64,000 nt of DNA from an uncultured Clostridia bacterium (lineage in GTDB: Bacteria > Bacillota > Clostridia > TANB77 > CAG-508): NCBI GenBank assembly GCA_948676835.1, contig CAPOZU010000002.1, positions 62,001-126,000 of the forward strand. The letters run 5' to 3'. The notes below the pieces were generated by a model. It was given only the letters and a program-made list of their open reading frames with translations, was not told the DNA's origin and did no database searches. The translations under genes were made by a program, and so were the position numbers. This document shows positions 10,401 to 18,789 of the stretch, piece by piece; within the stretch, counting starts at the first letter, position 1, and each line of letters begins with the position of its first letter.

Positions 10401-12251
10401 TTTGGTATTCAGTTGATTTACTAGTTCTTCTAAAACATTATAATTAATAATATATTCTGGAATTTTTGAATTTTCTATTGATAATTTTTTACATATTTGA
10501 GTTGTTGCTATAATTTTCGTTCTAATTTTAGCATCAGAAAAATCAATATTACCAGATTGTGTTAATTCATATATATCCTCTATTATAGTTAATACTTTTG
10601 CCAATTGTAAATTATGCAAGCTTTTTATGTTATCATAATTTACTATATAAGTATAATGTGTCTGATTTAATTCATTACAATTAATTAAATTATTATACAC
10701 GCTTTCATAATTTGTTGAAATAACTTCATTTTTTAAGTAACTTATCCACTCATTCACATCGTTAGTTGCTTTGCAGTCAGCTAATTTATTAGTTACAGTA
10801 TCATACTGTGGTAATGCTTTTATTTGCTTTGTATAATCTAAGATTTCATTAAAATGCATATCATACAATTTAGTAAGTTTTTCATAATTAATAACATATG
10901 TATTATATGTACTACTCAATTTCTCTGCTGTAAAATTTGAATAACCTTCGTTTATTTGTGATGATATTTCAGTTAAATATTTTATACATTCATCAACTTG
11001 ATTATTAGCCTTATATTCATTTATCTGTTGTGTTACTAATTCATATTCTGGTAACTTATCTATTATTTCTGCACATTTCAATATTTTAGGTATATTAAGT
11101 AATTTATTATAATTTTCATAATTAATAACATATTTATAATAATCACTACTTAAGCTTTGACTAGTAAAAGTTGTATTTGCTGCATTTACTTGAGTAGATA
11201 TACTTGTTAGGTATAATATGCAATCCTTAACATTATTGCTTGTTTTATAAGTATTTATCTGTTTTGTTACATCATCCCATTTTGGCAAATCTTTTAAAGC
11301 TTCAATACAACTAGAAATTTTAGATAGATTATCAGACATATTTTTTAATTCCATCATATTATTATAATTAATAATATATTGATACCAAGTGTTATCTATA
11401 TTAGGTAGTATATTAGTTACAAATGATTGATAAACTGGTATAACTGTATTAGATAATGATGTTAAATAATTTATACTTTCAGTTACATTTTGTGTATCTT
11501 TTAATTCAGCCATTTTATTATTAATTTTGCTTCTAAGAGGTATATCATTTAGTAAATTAAATATATTTCTAAATGTTAAGACACTATGTAACTTAAATAA
11601 TTCTTCTCTATTATCTATATAAGTATAATAGTTACTATTTATGCTCTTCATTGTATTATCAACAGCTTCAATTTTAGAGCAATTACTATCTAAATAGCTC
11701 TTATAATTATTATAATAAGAATCTGATGAATAAGTATTATAATTAGTTGTATAGTTTTTTAGATTATCTAAAACCGTTGGTGTATATGATGGCAAACTAT
11801 CTATATCATTAATAAGATTATAAATAGCTAATATATCTGTTTGAGGAATATTAGCAGCATAGCAAACATTTTTATGAGTATGTGTTTGCCCACAATATGC
11901 AATCTCATTTACAGCTGGTGAAGGCTCACTAGTACTACCTACATTATTTGAACTTGGTTCACTAAGTGGTTTATCAATAAAATCATCATTCAAATTTTCT
12001 GAATTTGCAGCTTCATTTGTTGTATCTGCATCTTTCCTTTCTTCATCAGTGTTATTAATTGTATTTTCATTCAAATCTGTGCTAGCAGAAGTTGTGTGTT
12101 TTTCTGAAAAGCCTGACACAAAATTTTTTACAGTTTTCTCAATCAAAAAGAAGCATTCTACAGAAATAAAAACTACAAAGATAGTTATAATTATTAATAT
12201 TAATTTCCATAAATAAATTCCTACTAATTTATTATTTCTCTTTCTCCTCAT
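7422..12251 (-). CDS. Sortase-anchored fibro-slime/CNA-B surface protein with helical repeats
   Basis: A 1609-residue wall-anchored protein. The start has GGAGA 6 bases upstream. An N-terminal hydrophobic segment (about residues 14-36) exports it. Residues about 130-620 are helical, with five roughly 80-residue repeats marked by YxxYIINYxN (near residues 207, 287, 372, 449 and 533) and intervening LPxxDxVTxxI and CIxYLT words. A fibro-slime/PA14-like domain follows (WHFYGDDDLWIFLDDKL, DIGGVHSAVG, CWMRFALP). Next come CNA-B/SpaA-like modules (FYFTVTLKDKNNQ, EITKVDADD, GEAKFKLQK) separated by a Gly/Glu-rich linker. The tail is LPFTG, a hydrophobic helix and KPKRRRRKPIK, a classic sortase signal. 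Family assignment of the C-terminal half is firm. I do not recognise the helical repeat region. Likely an adhesin or pilus-like stalk. Confidence 0.85.
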   Translation of the reverse strand: MRRKRNNKLVGIYLWKLILIIITIFVVFISVECFFLIEKTVKNFVSGFSEKHTTSASTDLNENTINNTDEERKDADTTNEAANSENLNDDFIDKPLSEPSSNNVGSTSEPSPAVNEIAYCGQTHTHKNVCYAANIPQTDILAIYNLINDIDSLPSYTPTVLDNLKNYTTNYNTYSSDSYYNNYKSYLDSNCSKIEAVDNTMKSINSNYYTYIDNREELFKLHSVLTFRNIFNLLNDIPLRSKINNKMAELKDTQNVTESINYLTSLSNTVIPVYQSFVTNILPNIDNTWYQYIINYNNMMELKNMSDNLSKISSCIEALKDLPKWDDVTKQINTYKTSNNVKDCILYLTSISTQVNAANTTFTSQSLSSDYYKYVINYENYNKLLNIPKILKCAEIIDKLPEYELVTQQINEYKANNQVDECIKYLTEISSQINEGYSNFTAEKLSSTYNTYVINYEKLTKLYDMHFNEILDYTKQIKALPQYDTVTNKLADCKATNDVNEWISYLKNEVISTNYESVYNNLINCNELNQTHYTYIVNYDNIKSLHNLQLAKVLTIIEDIYELTQSGNIDFSDAKIRTKIIATTQICKKLSIENSKIPEYIINYNVLEELVNQLNTKDTELNLTVQYYAYINIVDKIDEQYHSKTELPLIDTSGKKMPQNGSGIDNAPNNNELKKMYVLDSDSLKEKIKNELGIEMDTGDVIYQKRLSEIYKKHTYKFDRYFDDLNVENMLAFTAFYDRLTTNYTLTEIWILHADKNPESINEDDFTCIPYSEDIFFTRDLVDDGNKNAIRLSENATIRFVYETKTIEDVELDVEFYDYDITDGFIYNSKTNAETHTTTGRNSTSKQTNTQEWFAYTGASGINNIENYKNNGESKLSFGNLNTGVTWANSIWNGNAINAGNKKANNGTDTFKMCTFGMVKGLTSKGELVYADGIDAPKLFNEGEAIGKKTYSNGEYKLKFNRTGDRYLLTEVVGTQAKGLDKFSNPHPIYSKLWTNNFWPMDDAPSYGTDGHDLKFGKAKNTLSFWSDPIVSKRRFVGYKAENSVFPVADSLEDHNSYFGIRGEFTFNLSSEYVGPLEWHFYGDDDLWIFLDDKLIIDIGGVHSAVGEYANFWDYLEQGSSGLHKVTFFYTERGSSGSTCWMRFALPQINEAEKDPNKGNIRLEKEVIGSDTKEEFYFTVTLKDKNNQELNEYYQYRRYNSEGTEIKQNIIKSGGIVRFNKDEYIIIEGLPENTTYSIEEVENPEFIVESENSTGNIIAGQTVTAKFINTHGTKPVKIIKQWDDNNSIENRPQEIQVKLVPKFIDENTGENTTPPKNPDIGEDNGGEGTGSEETGEEVSGGDAETGNESESEGEETSGENTPTDINTCEEYFKQHYPGIELVVSLNESNHWTYEWSALPKYMPIYDQEGQTIIKKREIEYSAEEIYTNELLDKYYSLPSYKNENGDIVLTNVLYRNIEITKVDADDNSIKLGEAKFKLQKMQQLEEGTWQIDETEEPIFGETAKDEENLGKLTFTKLKYGKYCLTEEKAPDGYNINKDIKEITINEDNLITTEIEFINKKGAILPFTGGAGKNLFVISGLAIVILTILRIRKINLAKSKPKRRRRKPIK

Positions 12252-12503
12252 TTTTTCTCCATTGTTTAAACTTCATTTTTATATAAAATATTTTGAATAA
12301 TTTTTCAATCTATTTTGTATATATTTAAAAATATACAAATGTATATACAATAATATATCTCTTTTTCGTAAATATGTAAATACAATTAAGCCTCATTTTA
12401 TATATCATTTTAGTTACATTTTTATCTTTTATTATTAGCAAACTAATTGAAATTTGTATAGTAAGCAAATATCTGCAAATACTATTCTAGAATGGAGGTT
12501 TTT

Positions 12504-12929
12504 ATGGACGATTTAACAATTTTAAATGAAATTCATAAAGGAGTTACAATGGGAATGTCTTCACTTGAAGAAGTAGCTAAAAAAGCAACAGATTCTAATT
12601 TTAAAGATGAATTAACTACTCAGTTTACTACCTATCAAACAACTTTAAATAAAGTTAACAATGCTTTTGCCGATATTGGAGAAATTCCTGATGATACTCC
12701 TATTAATCAAAAAATTATGGGATGGACTGGAATCCAAATGAACACAATGAAAGATACTTCAAATTCAAAATTATCTGAGCTTTTAATTCAAGGATATGAT
12801 ATGGGAATTATTAAAGGATTTAAACTTCTTAATCAAAGTCCAGAAGCAACTCAAAGTGTAAAAGATGTTTTAAATGGGTTTATTAGACTTCAAGAAAATA
12901 ATATTAATAGATTAAAAAAATTTCTGTAA
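12504..12929 (+). CDS. Small four-helix-bundle protein (DUF2383/ferritin-like)
   Basis: A soluble, wholly helical protein of 141 residues. GGAGG with 5-base spacing favours the ATG at 12504 (MDDLTILNEIHKGVTMG); an in-frame ATG at 12492 lies on the ribosome site. Four predicted helices and the pattern NEIHKGVTMGMSSLEEV...MGIIKGFKLL resemble DUF2383/DUF2202-like ferritin-fold proteins, without clear metal ligands that I can assign. It is a single-gene unit ended by its own hairpin. The function is unknown; related proteins are often spore- or stress-associated, but that is only family context. Confidence 0.7.
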   Translation: MDDLTILNEIHKGVTMGMSSLEEVAKKATDSNFKDELTTQFTTYQTTLNKVNNAFADIGEIPDDTPINQKIMGWTGIQMNTMKDTSNSKLSELLIQGYDMGIIKGFKLLNQSPEATQSVKDVLNGFIRLQENNINRLKKFL

Positions 12930-12936
12930 TACTAAA

Positions 12937-12969
12937 AAGAGTGACTATCTAATTTAGATAATCACTCTT
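12937..12969. terminator. Bidirectional terminator between convergent genes
   Basis: AAGAGTGA (12937-12944) and TCACTCTT (12962-12969), with an inner TATCTAA/TTAGATA pairing, lie between the stops of the helical-bundle gene and the lysozyme gene. An A-run precedes and T/A-rich bases follow. Confidence 0.8.
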
Positions 12970-12981
12970 AAAATTTATAGC

Positions 12982-14568
12982 TTATTGACTTACATCATTT
13001 AATTCTGTTTCATTTTTAACTGGATTTTCAGGTTCCTTATAATCTGGATCTGCTTTTCCACAAATAGTGCACTTTCCGTTATCAAAATTATGCTTATCTA
13101 TAACTGGAATTTTTACTATTTGAGTTTCTCCACAACTACATTTCATTGTTTTACTTCCTTCATCTTTGCAAGTTGCTTCTTTTCTTTTTGATATATCTTC
13201 TTCTGTGTATGAATGTGTATGTGTTACTGTATTTGTATTTGTTTCATTTTTTACTGTATTATTGTTTTTATCTGACAAAGTATTATTTACATTTGTATTT
13301 GTGTTTGGTTTTAATTTAGCAATTGGTTCAACCTGTGTATCTCCACAGTTTGAGCATTTTTTAGTTTTTAATCCTTCTTCTTCTACAGTTGCTGGTTTAG
13401 TTATTTCCCATTTTCCATATTTATGTCCTAACTTAGGAATTTTTTGAACTTCAGTATCTCCACAAGAACATCTTAATGTTTTGCTTCCTTCTTGCACACA
13501 TGTTGCTGGTTTTTCACTATTCTTTACAACCTCATTAAAATCATGAGTATGTTTTGGTGCTGCTGTAGTTCCATAACTGAAATATGCAATATTCATATCT
13601 ACATATCCATTAATACCACTTACACTACCTTTACTTGTATATTGCCACATATTATAGCTTCCACTATAATCTGTCTGACTCGTATAATGTGCAAGCCACA
13701 TTTTGTATCCTGAAAATGCTGCTCTTGATATTCTTGATGTTAAATCACTTTTATTTGCATACATCATAGGATCATATCCTGCTTGTCTTACAAGATTTAA
13801 GAAAGTATGAGCATTTCTAGTTGCTTGTGCGCCATCTACATTGGCACATCTATGTCTTTGGTAATCTTCAAAATCATATACAACTGGATATGTGATTCTA
13901 TAAGTTTTTATTTTACTTATAACCCATACAGCTTCTTCTACTGCTTCATTTTCATTTATTGCTGCTGAATAAAAATAAATACCTACTTTTATTCCATTAG
14001 CAGTTGCTCCTGCAACATTTGTTTTGAAATAGGCATCTTCACAAATTGCTCCTGTTCCATATCCTCTAAATCCACAACGAATCATTGCAAAATCAACACC
14101 AGCTGCTCTAACAGCAGCCCAATTTATTCTTCCTTGATGTGCTGATACATCTATACCAAAGGATTTTGTACCTACATTTTCAAACATTGAATTTACTTGA
14201 CTTTGGTTGACTTCATCTCCACCTTTTTTCTTGTTATTTTCAGGGTCCTCAGCAGAATTTACTGGAGCAACTTTAGATTTTGGAATTGCAACCTTTTTGC
14301 CTCCAATTTCAAGTTCTTTTTCTTCATCTTCTTTTGAACTTTCATCTATTGAATTATCCTGTGAAACATGAATAACTTCTTCTTTAACTACAGGAACTAT
14401 TTCCTCTTCTAAAGCTAATTTCTTGCTATTAGCACTAACAACTTTAGTTTCTTTGCTTTCTAATTTATTACTTGCAAAAATTCCAACTACTGTAACAAGT
14501 ATTATAGTTATAATTGCAATTATTGTAACTTTTCCTCTTGTAGAAAGTCTTCTAAAAAAATCTCTCAT
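12982..14568 (-). CDS. Membrane-anchored GH25 lysozyme with Cys-rich C-terminal repeats
   Basis: A peptidoglycan muramidase of 528 residues. The start has GAGGTGG upstream. A membrane anchor (residues about 13-32) and a charged linker come first. The GH25 barrel spans residues about 137-340: FGIDVSAHQGRINW, MIRCGFRGYG, GIYFYSAA, YPVVYDFEDYQ (the D-x-E acid pair) and MWQYTSKGSVSGINGYVDMN. After it come three Cys-rich repeats, each roughly ATCxxEGxKTxxCSCGxTxVxxIPxxGH. These small Cys-Cys modules are common in clostridial surface proteins and may bind metal or wall; that role is inferred. A polar Asn/Thr linker separates the repeats. The gene stands alone. Confidence 0.9.
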   Translation of the reverse strand: MRDFFRRLSTRGKVTIIAIITIILVTVVGIFASNKLESKETKVVSANSKKLALEEEIVPVVKEEVIHVSQDNSIDESSKEDEEKELEIGGKKVAIPKSKVAPVNSAEDPENNKKKGGDEVNQSQVNSMFENVGTKSFGIDVSAHQGRINWAAVRAAGVDFAMIRCGFRGYGTGAICEDAYFKTNVAGATANGIKVGIYFYSAAINENEAVEEAVWVISKIKTYRITYPVVYDFEDYQRHRCANVDGAQATRNAHTFLNLVRQAGYDPMMYANKSDLTSRISRAAFSGYKMWLAHYTSQTDYSGSYNMWQYTSKGSVSGINGYVDMNIAYFSYGTTAAPKHTHDFNEVVKNSEKPATCVQEGSKTLRCSCGDTEVQKIPKLGHKYGKWEITKPATVEEEGLKTKKCSNCGDTQVEPIAKLKPNTNTNVNNTLSDKNNNTVKNETNTNTVTHTHSYTEEDISKRKEATCKDEGSKTMKCSCGETQIVKIPVIDKHNFDNGKCTICGKADPDYKEPENPVKNETELNDVSQ

Positions 14569-14638
14569 TGTTATCCACCTCTTCTAAAAGATTATACCTT
14601 TTTATTTTATAAGGGTCAACACTAAGATAAAAAAACAA

Positions 14639-14673
14639 AAGTGAAATTTAAGGAATGTCCCTAAATTTCACTT
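14639..14673 (-). terminator. Terminator of the pheST operon
   Basis: AAGTGAAATTTA (14639-14650) pairs with TAAATTTCACTT (14662-14673); the minus strand continues TTTTGTTTTTTT. It lies just after the pheT stop. Confidence 0.85.
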
Positions 14674-14678
14674 CTTAT

Positions 14679-17051
14679 TTATTTTCTTAATTCGGCTCCG
14701 AAGTTTTTCTCTAAGCTTTCTATTACTTTTTCAACAATTGGATTTATTTCTTCATCTGTTAATGTTTTACTATTAGAACCAAATGTTAATGAATAAGCAA
14801 CACTTTTCTTATTTCCTAAAATTGGATTTATATAAACATCAAATAATTTTGAACTTACAAGTAAACTTCCCGCAGCTTTTTTTATTACTTTTGATATTTC
14901 ATCTGATGTAATATCTTTATCAAGTATTACTGCAATATCTTTGTTTACTGTTGGATAAATTGAAATATCTTTAAATTTCATTTTTCCAACTTTTTTTGCA
15001 AGTAGTTTATCTAAGTTAATTTCTAAAACAAATACTGGTTCTTTTGATATTTCTGGATGAATTCTTCCCACAACACCAACAACTTCACCATTTACATTTA
15101 TTTCAGCAACTTGACCTGAGTGAAATTCTTTTAAAGTTTCTTTTGGTAATACAAAACTATATCTATTTCCATATCCTAAATAATCTAGTACTTCTTCTGC
15201 AACACCTTTAATAATATAGAAATCAACATTTTTCTTATTATCTATTCCTAAATAATATTCTCCAGTCATTAATGCACATAATTTCTTATCTTCGCCATAT
15301 TGACCTTCTTTTTTCCAGAAGCCTTTTCCAATTTCAAATAAACATACGTCTTTAATGTAACGAGCTTTATTATATTCATAAATTTTATATAATGAAGGAA
15401 TTAAACTATATCTTAAAGTGTTTCTTTCTTCTGTCATTGGATCTGATAATCTTAATTCTTCAAACTTGTCGTTTGTGTATTGATGTACATTTTTATCATT
15501 TATTAATATATAAGATAATGTTTCATTTAAACCTAAAGAAACCATTTTATTTCTAATTTCTCTATCTGTTTTATCAACATAGCCAAGTTTGATTGGTGAT
15601 ACTGGTAATTTTCCTTCTATGTTATCAACACCATAAATTCTTCCAACCTCTTCAATTAAATCTTCTTTAATTGAAATATCCATTCTTCTTGTTGGTACAG
15701 ATACTGTTATAACATCTCCATCTAAAGAAGATACAAAATTTAATCTTCTAAAAACATCAATTGCATCTGGGACTGTTAAGTTAGTTCCAAGTAAACTATT
15801 TATATCATTTGCTGTTATATCAATCTTCTTTTCTGCTTTGTCTGTTTTATCATATACTACAGTACCTGTTTGAATTGTAGCATCTGCATATTCTTCTAAT
15901 AGTTTTACAGCTCTTTCCATTGCCATATAAGTTCTATTTGGATCTAAACCTTTTTCAAAACGATTACTTGCTTCACTTCTAACTATTTTTTTAGATGTTT
16001 TTCTAACTTTAACTGAATCAAATATAGCTGCTTCAATTAAAACATTTTTTGTTGTTTCTTCTATTTCTGTATCTAATCCACCCATAACTCCTGCTAATCC
16101 AATAGCTCTTGTTCCATCAGAAATTACTATATCTGTATCTTCTAAATCTCTTTCGATTCCGTCTAATGTTGTTAATTTTTCACTTGGCTTAGCCATTCTT
16201 GTTTCAATAACATTTCCTAATCTATCTGCATCATAGAAATGTAGTGGCTGACCACATTCAAGCATTACATAGTTACTTATATCTACAACATTATTAATAG
16301 GTCTTATTCCAGACGCTATTAATCTATTTTTAATAAAATCTGGACTTTCTTTAATAGTTACATTTAGTGCTTTTCTAGCTAAGAATAAACTACAATTTTC
16401 TGTATTTACTTTTACACTAAATGATTTGTTTAAATCTTCGCCTAATTCGTTATGTGATAAATTTATTTGTTTTACTGGTTTATCATAAATTGCTGCAACT
16501 TCATATGCCATACCTAAAATACTTAATAAATCACCTCTATTAGCTGTAAGTTCAAAATCTACAACTTCATCATCTAATTTTAAATATTCTATTGGATTTT
16601 TTCCAACTGGAGCGTCTTCTGGTAATATATGAATTCCGTTTTTATCTTCTTCAGATAAGAATTTTTTATCAATTCCGATTTCATATAAAGCACAAATCAT
16701 TCCATTTGATTCTTCGCCTCTAATAACACCTGCTTTTATTGTTACATCTCCTGGAAGTTCAGCACCAGGAAGAGCAACTATAACTTTAATTCCAGCTCTT
16801 ACATTTGGAGCACCACATACGATTTTTGCTACTTCTGTTCCAATATCAACTCTGCAGCAATGTAAATGATCTGAATCAGGATGATCTGTACACTCTAAAA
16901 CATTACCAATAACAAGCTTTGTAGCTGGAACTAATTTTTCTGCTGAATCATATTCATTACCAACTCTAGTCATATCTTCTGCTAAAGTTTTTATATCTAT
17001 ATTTTCATCTATATCTACATAATCTTTTAAGAAATTTTTACTTAATATCAT
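14679..17051 (-). CDS. pheT: Phenylalanyl-tRNA synthetase beta chain
   Basis: The beta subunit of the alpha2-beta2 enzyme that charges tRNA-Phe. I start it at the ATG at 17051 (MILSKNFLKDYVDI), one base after the pheS stop. Upstream ATGs at 17075 and 17063 lie inside pheS and on the AAAGGATG ribosome site. The protein has 790 residues, normal for the family: an EMAP-type tRNA-binding domain near the start (VIGNVLECTDHPDSDHLHCCRVD), B3/B4 editing domain, B5 (INNVVDISNYVMLECGQPLHFYD), the catalytic-like core, and the C-terminal FDX-ACB domain (YPTVNKDIAVILDKDI). It is translated together with pheS and regulated by the T-box upstream. Confidence 0.97.
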   Translation of the reverse strand: MILSKNFLKDYVDIDENIDIKTLAEDMTRVGNEYDSAEKLVPATKLVIGNVLECTDHPDSDHLHCCRVDIGTEVAKIVCGAPNVRAGIKVIVALPGAELPGDVTIKAGVIRGEESNGMICALYEIGIDKKFLSEEDKNGIHILPEDAPVGKNPIEYLKLDDEVVDFELTANRGDLLSILGMAYEVAAIYDKPVKQINLSHNELGEDLNKSFSVKVNTENCSLFLARKALNVTIKESPDFIKNRLIASGIRPINNVVDISNYVMLECGQPLHFYDADRLGNVIETRMAKPSEKLTTLDGIERDLEDTDIVISDGTRAIGLAGVMGGLDTEIEETTKNVLIEAAIFDSVKVRKTSKKIVRSEASNRFEKGLDPNRTYMAMERAVKLLEEYADATIQTGTVVYDKTDKAEKKIDITANDINSLLGTNLTVPDAIDVFRRLNFVSSLDGDVITVSVPTRRMDISIKEDLIEEVGRIYGVDNIEGKLPVSPIKLGYVDKTDREIRNKMVSLGLNETLSYILINDKNVHQYTNDKFEELRLSDPMTEERNTLRYSLIPSLYKIYEYNKARYIKDVCLFEIGKGFWKKEGQYGEDKKLCALMTGEYYLGIDNKKNVDFYIIKGVAEEVLDYLGYGNRYSFVLPKETLKEFHSGQVAEINVNGEVVGVVGRIHPEISKEPVFVLEINLDKLLAKKVGKMKFKDISIYPTVNKDIAVILDKDITSDEISKVIKKAAGSLLVSSKLFDVYINPILGNKKSVAYSLTFGSNSKTLTDEEINPIVEKVIESLEKNFGAELRK

Positions 17052-17052
17052 T

Positions 17053-18102
17053 TTAATTTTCATCCTTTCTATCAAATTGACTTAAAAATCTGACATCATT
17101 TGTATATAAATATCTCATATCAGTAATTCCATACTTAAACATTGCTAATCTATCTATACCAGTTCCAAATGCAAATCCTGAATATTTTTCTGGATCATAT
17201 CCATTCATTTCCAAAACTCTTGGATGAACCATTCCTGAACCTAAAAGCTCTATCCAACCTGTTTTCTTACATAATGGGCATCCTTTTCCGCCACATTTAA
17301 AACATGTAACATCTACTTCATAAGATGGTTCTGTAAATGGGAAATAGCTTGGTCTAAATCTTAACTGTGTATTTGGACCTAACATTTTTCTCATAAATAC
17401 TTCCAAAGTTCCTTTTAAATCTGCAAGTGATGTATTTTTCTCTTTATAATCTATAACTAATCCTTCAACTTGATTAAATTGATGTGAATGTGTTGCATCA
17501 TCTTCTCTTCTATATGTTTTTCCTGTACAAATCATTCTAATTGGAGATTTTTCTTCATTTGCAATCATAGTTCTTGCTTGAACAGCTGATGTTTGAGTTC
17601 TTAATAAATATTCTTCTGTTATATAAAAACTATCTTGCATATCTCTTGCTGGATGTCCTTGTGGAAGATTTAGTCTTTCAAAGCAGAATTCATCTGTCTC
17701 AAGTTCTGGACCTTCTACTACATCATATCCCATTGAAACAAATATATCTTGAATTTCTTCAATAACTCTATTTATTGGATGTTTACTTCCTCTTGTAATT
17801 TTTGTACTTGGTGCTGTTATATCTATTTTTTCTTTTTCTAGCTTTTGAGCCATTGCTTTCTCTTTTAAAATTGCTTCAGCACTTTGAATTTTTTGCTCAA
17901 TTTCATTTCTTGCTTCATTTACTAAACTACCAACTTTAGGTCTTTCTTCTTGAGATAAAGTTCCCAAGCCTTTTAAAAGATTTGATAATTCACTTTTCTT
18001 ACCTAATAGTTTCACTTTTAAATCTTGCAACTCTTGCAAATTTTGAATTTCTTCAATCTTCTCTTTTGCAACTTTACGAATCTCTTCGATTTTCTCTTTC
18101 AT
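17053..18102 (-). CDS. pheS: Phenylalanyl-tRNA synthetase alpha chain
   Basis: The catalytic alpha subunit (349 residues) of phenylalanyl-tRNA synthetase. ATG at 18102 with a strong TAGGAGG site. An N-terminal coiled-coil tRNA-binding arm is followed by the class II core: motif 2 region RRDDATHSHQFNQVEGLVID, the phenylalanine pocket RFRPSYFPFTEPS, and motif 3 GSGMVHPRVLE...GFAFGTGIDRLAM. A CFKCGGKGCPLCKKTGW Cys cluster lies between, as in many bacterial PheS. It is the first gene of the pheST operon. Confidence 0.98.
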   Translation of the reverse strand: MKEKIEEIRKVAKEKIEEIQNLQELQDLKVKLLGKKSELSNLLKGLGTLSQEERPKVGSLVNEARNEIEQKIQSAEAILKEKAMAQKLEKEKIDITAPSTKITRGSKHPINRVIEEIQDIFVSMGYDVVEGPELETDEFCFERLNLPQGHPARDMQDSFYITEEYLLRTQTSAVQARTMIANEEKSPIRMICTGKTYRREDDATHSHQFNQVEGLVIDYKEKNTSLADLKGTLEVFMRKMLGPNTQLRFRPSYFPFTEPSYEVDVTCFKCGGKGCPLCKKTGWIELLGSGMVHPRVLEMNGYDPEKYSGFAFGTGIDRLAMFKYGITDMRYLYTNDVRFLSQFDRKDEN

Positions 18103-18144
18103 CTTTATTCCTCCTATTTTTAACTGGTGTGAAAGAATTGTTAT

Positions 18145-18260
18145 TTAACTAGGCGTTCCAAAAAGAAATGCTGGAAACGTACTTTGTGTACGTTGATGCT
18201 GGGGTAGTTAAAGCTTTGCTTGTTACAAACCCAGTATGCTGTAGCTGGATTTTCTTTTGA
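18145..18260 (-). other. Unassigned structured element between the T-box terminator and pheS
   Basis: The leader between the T-box terminator and pheS is about 200 bases, longer than usual, and clearly richer in G+C than its surroundings. It contains a perfect AACGTAC/GTACGTT hairpin (18176-18194) flanked by direct repeats ATGCTGG (18168-18174 and 18196-18202), CTGGG/CCCAG arms (18199-18203, 18230-18234) and an imperfect palindrome CCAG...GCTGG (18231-18248). No ORF was found. It could be a small mobile relic, a second RNA control element or an RNA-processing site. Confidence 0.45.
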
Positions 18261-18301
18261 TGAACAACGACGTTAAATCGCAATTATTTCGCAACTATAC
18301 A

Positions 18302-18552
18302 AAACAAAAAAGCGTCCTATACATAGGACGCTTTTGACGTGTTACCACCTAAATTTATTAATAAAAATTATTAACCTCATTCTAGTTATAACGTAACAAA
18401 CGCTTACAGCTACTTATTTTCACCACAAGAACCTCAAAAGTGAAATTTCAGTAAATTATATATAAACAAATTCCCAGCGCAACATTTGCTTTCTCTTAAA
18501 TATATTTTCCAATTTACTTACTTTGCTTTTTATTAGCGGTTTTAAATATTAT
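18302..18552 (-). promoter_or_regulatory. T-box riboswitch (tRNA-Phe sensing) controlling pheST
   Basis: On the minus strand the leader contains the T-box word AGGTGGTAACACG (about 18350-18338), which in this family pairs with the free CCA end of uncharged tRNA. The intrinsic terminator AGCGTCCTAT/ATAGGACGCT (18332-18311) with a T-run follows at once. The upstream 200 bases fold into long arms consistent with stems I-III. Uncharged tRNA-Phe should favour read-through into pheST. I did not place the specifier codon with confidence. Confidence 0.88.
18311..18332 (-). terminator. T-box attenuator terminator
   Basis: Perfect stem AGCGTCCTAT/ATAGGACGCT followed on the minus strand by TTTTTTGTTTTG. 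It is the off-state hairpin of the pheST T-box. Confidence 0.85.
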
Positions 18553-18558
18553 GTTAAT

Positions 18559-18587
18559 ACTATAACACACTTTAAAATAAATTTCAA
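18559..18587 (-). promoter_or_regulatory. Sigma-A promoter of the pheST leader
   Basis: Minus strand TTGAAA (18587-18582), exactly 17 bases, TATAGT (18564-18559). Transcription should begin near 18552, giving a leader of about 450 bases. Confidence 0.75.
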
Positions 18588-18593
18588 GTATTT

Positions 18594-18785
18594 TTATCTT
18601 CCATCATCATCTTCTCTAGTTGATGCAACTTTTTCTACTCTTACTGCTTTTTCATCTTCTTGAATACGCCTATTTTCTTCTACAACTTGTTCTACTTCTT
18701 TTAATGCTTTACTAAATTGAGGATTTGATTTCCAACCATCTTCAAAAGCATTATTTACTTTATCTGCAAAACTTAAATTTTCCAT
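18594..18785 (-). CDS. Small charged hypothetical protein (63 aa)
   Basis: A 63-residue acidic and basic, probably helical protein (NLSFADKVNNAFEDGW...EVEQVVEENRRIQEDEKAVRVEK) ending in REDDDGR. The AAGGGA site sits 7 bases before the ATG, inside the end of the preceding gene; the gap to that gene is 4 bases, so the two are co-transcribed. No family recognised, no membrane segment and no signal peptide. It ends just before the pheST promoter. Confidence 0.65.
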   Translation of the reverse strand: MENLSFADKVNNAFEDGWKSNPQFSKALKEVEQVVEENRRIQEDEKAVRVEKVASTREDDDGR

Positions 18786-18789
18786 AAAA

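Noticed and set aside
17051..17075. pheT start at the first ATG (17075)
   Set aside because: It lies inside pheS on the ribosome site itself; the ATG at 17051 gives the usual PheT N-terminus.
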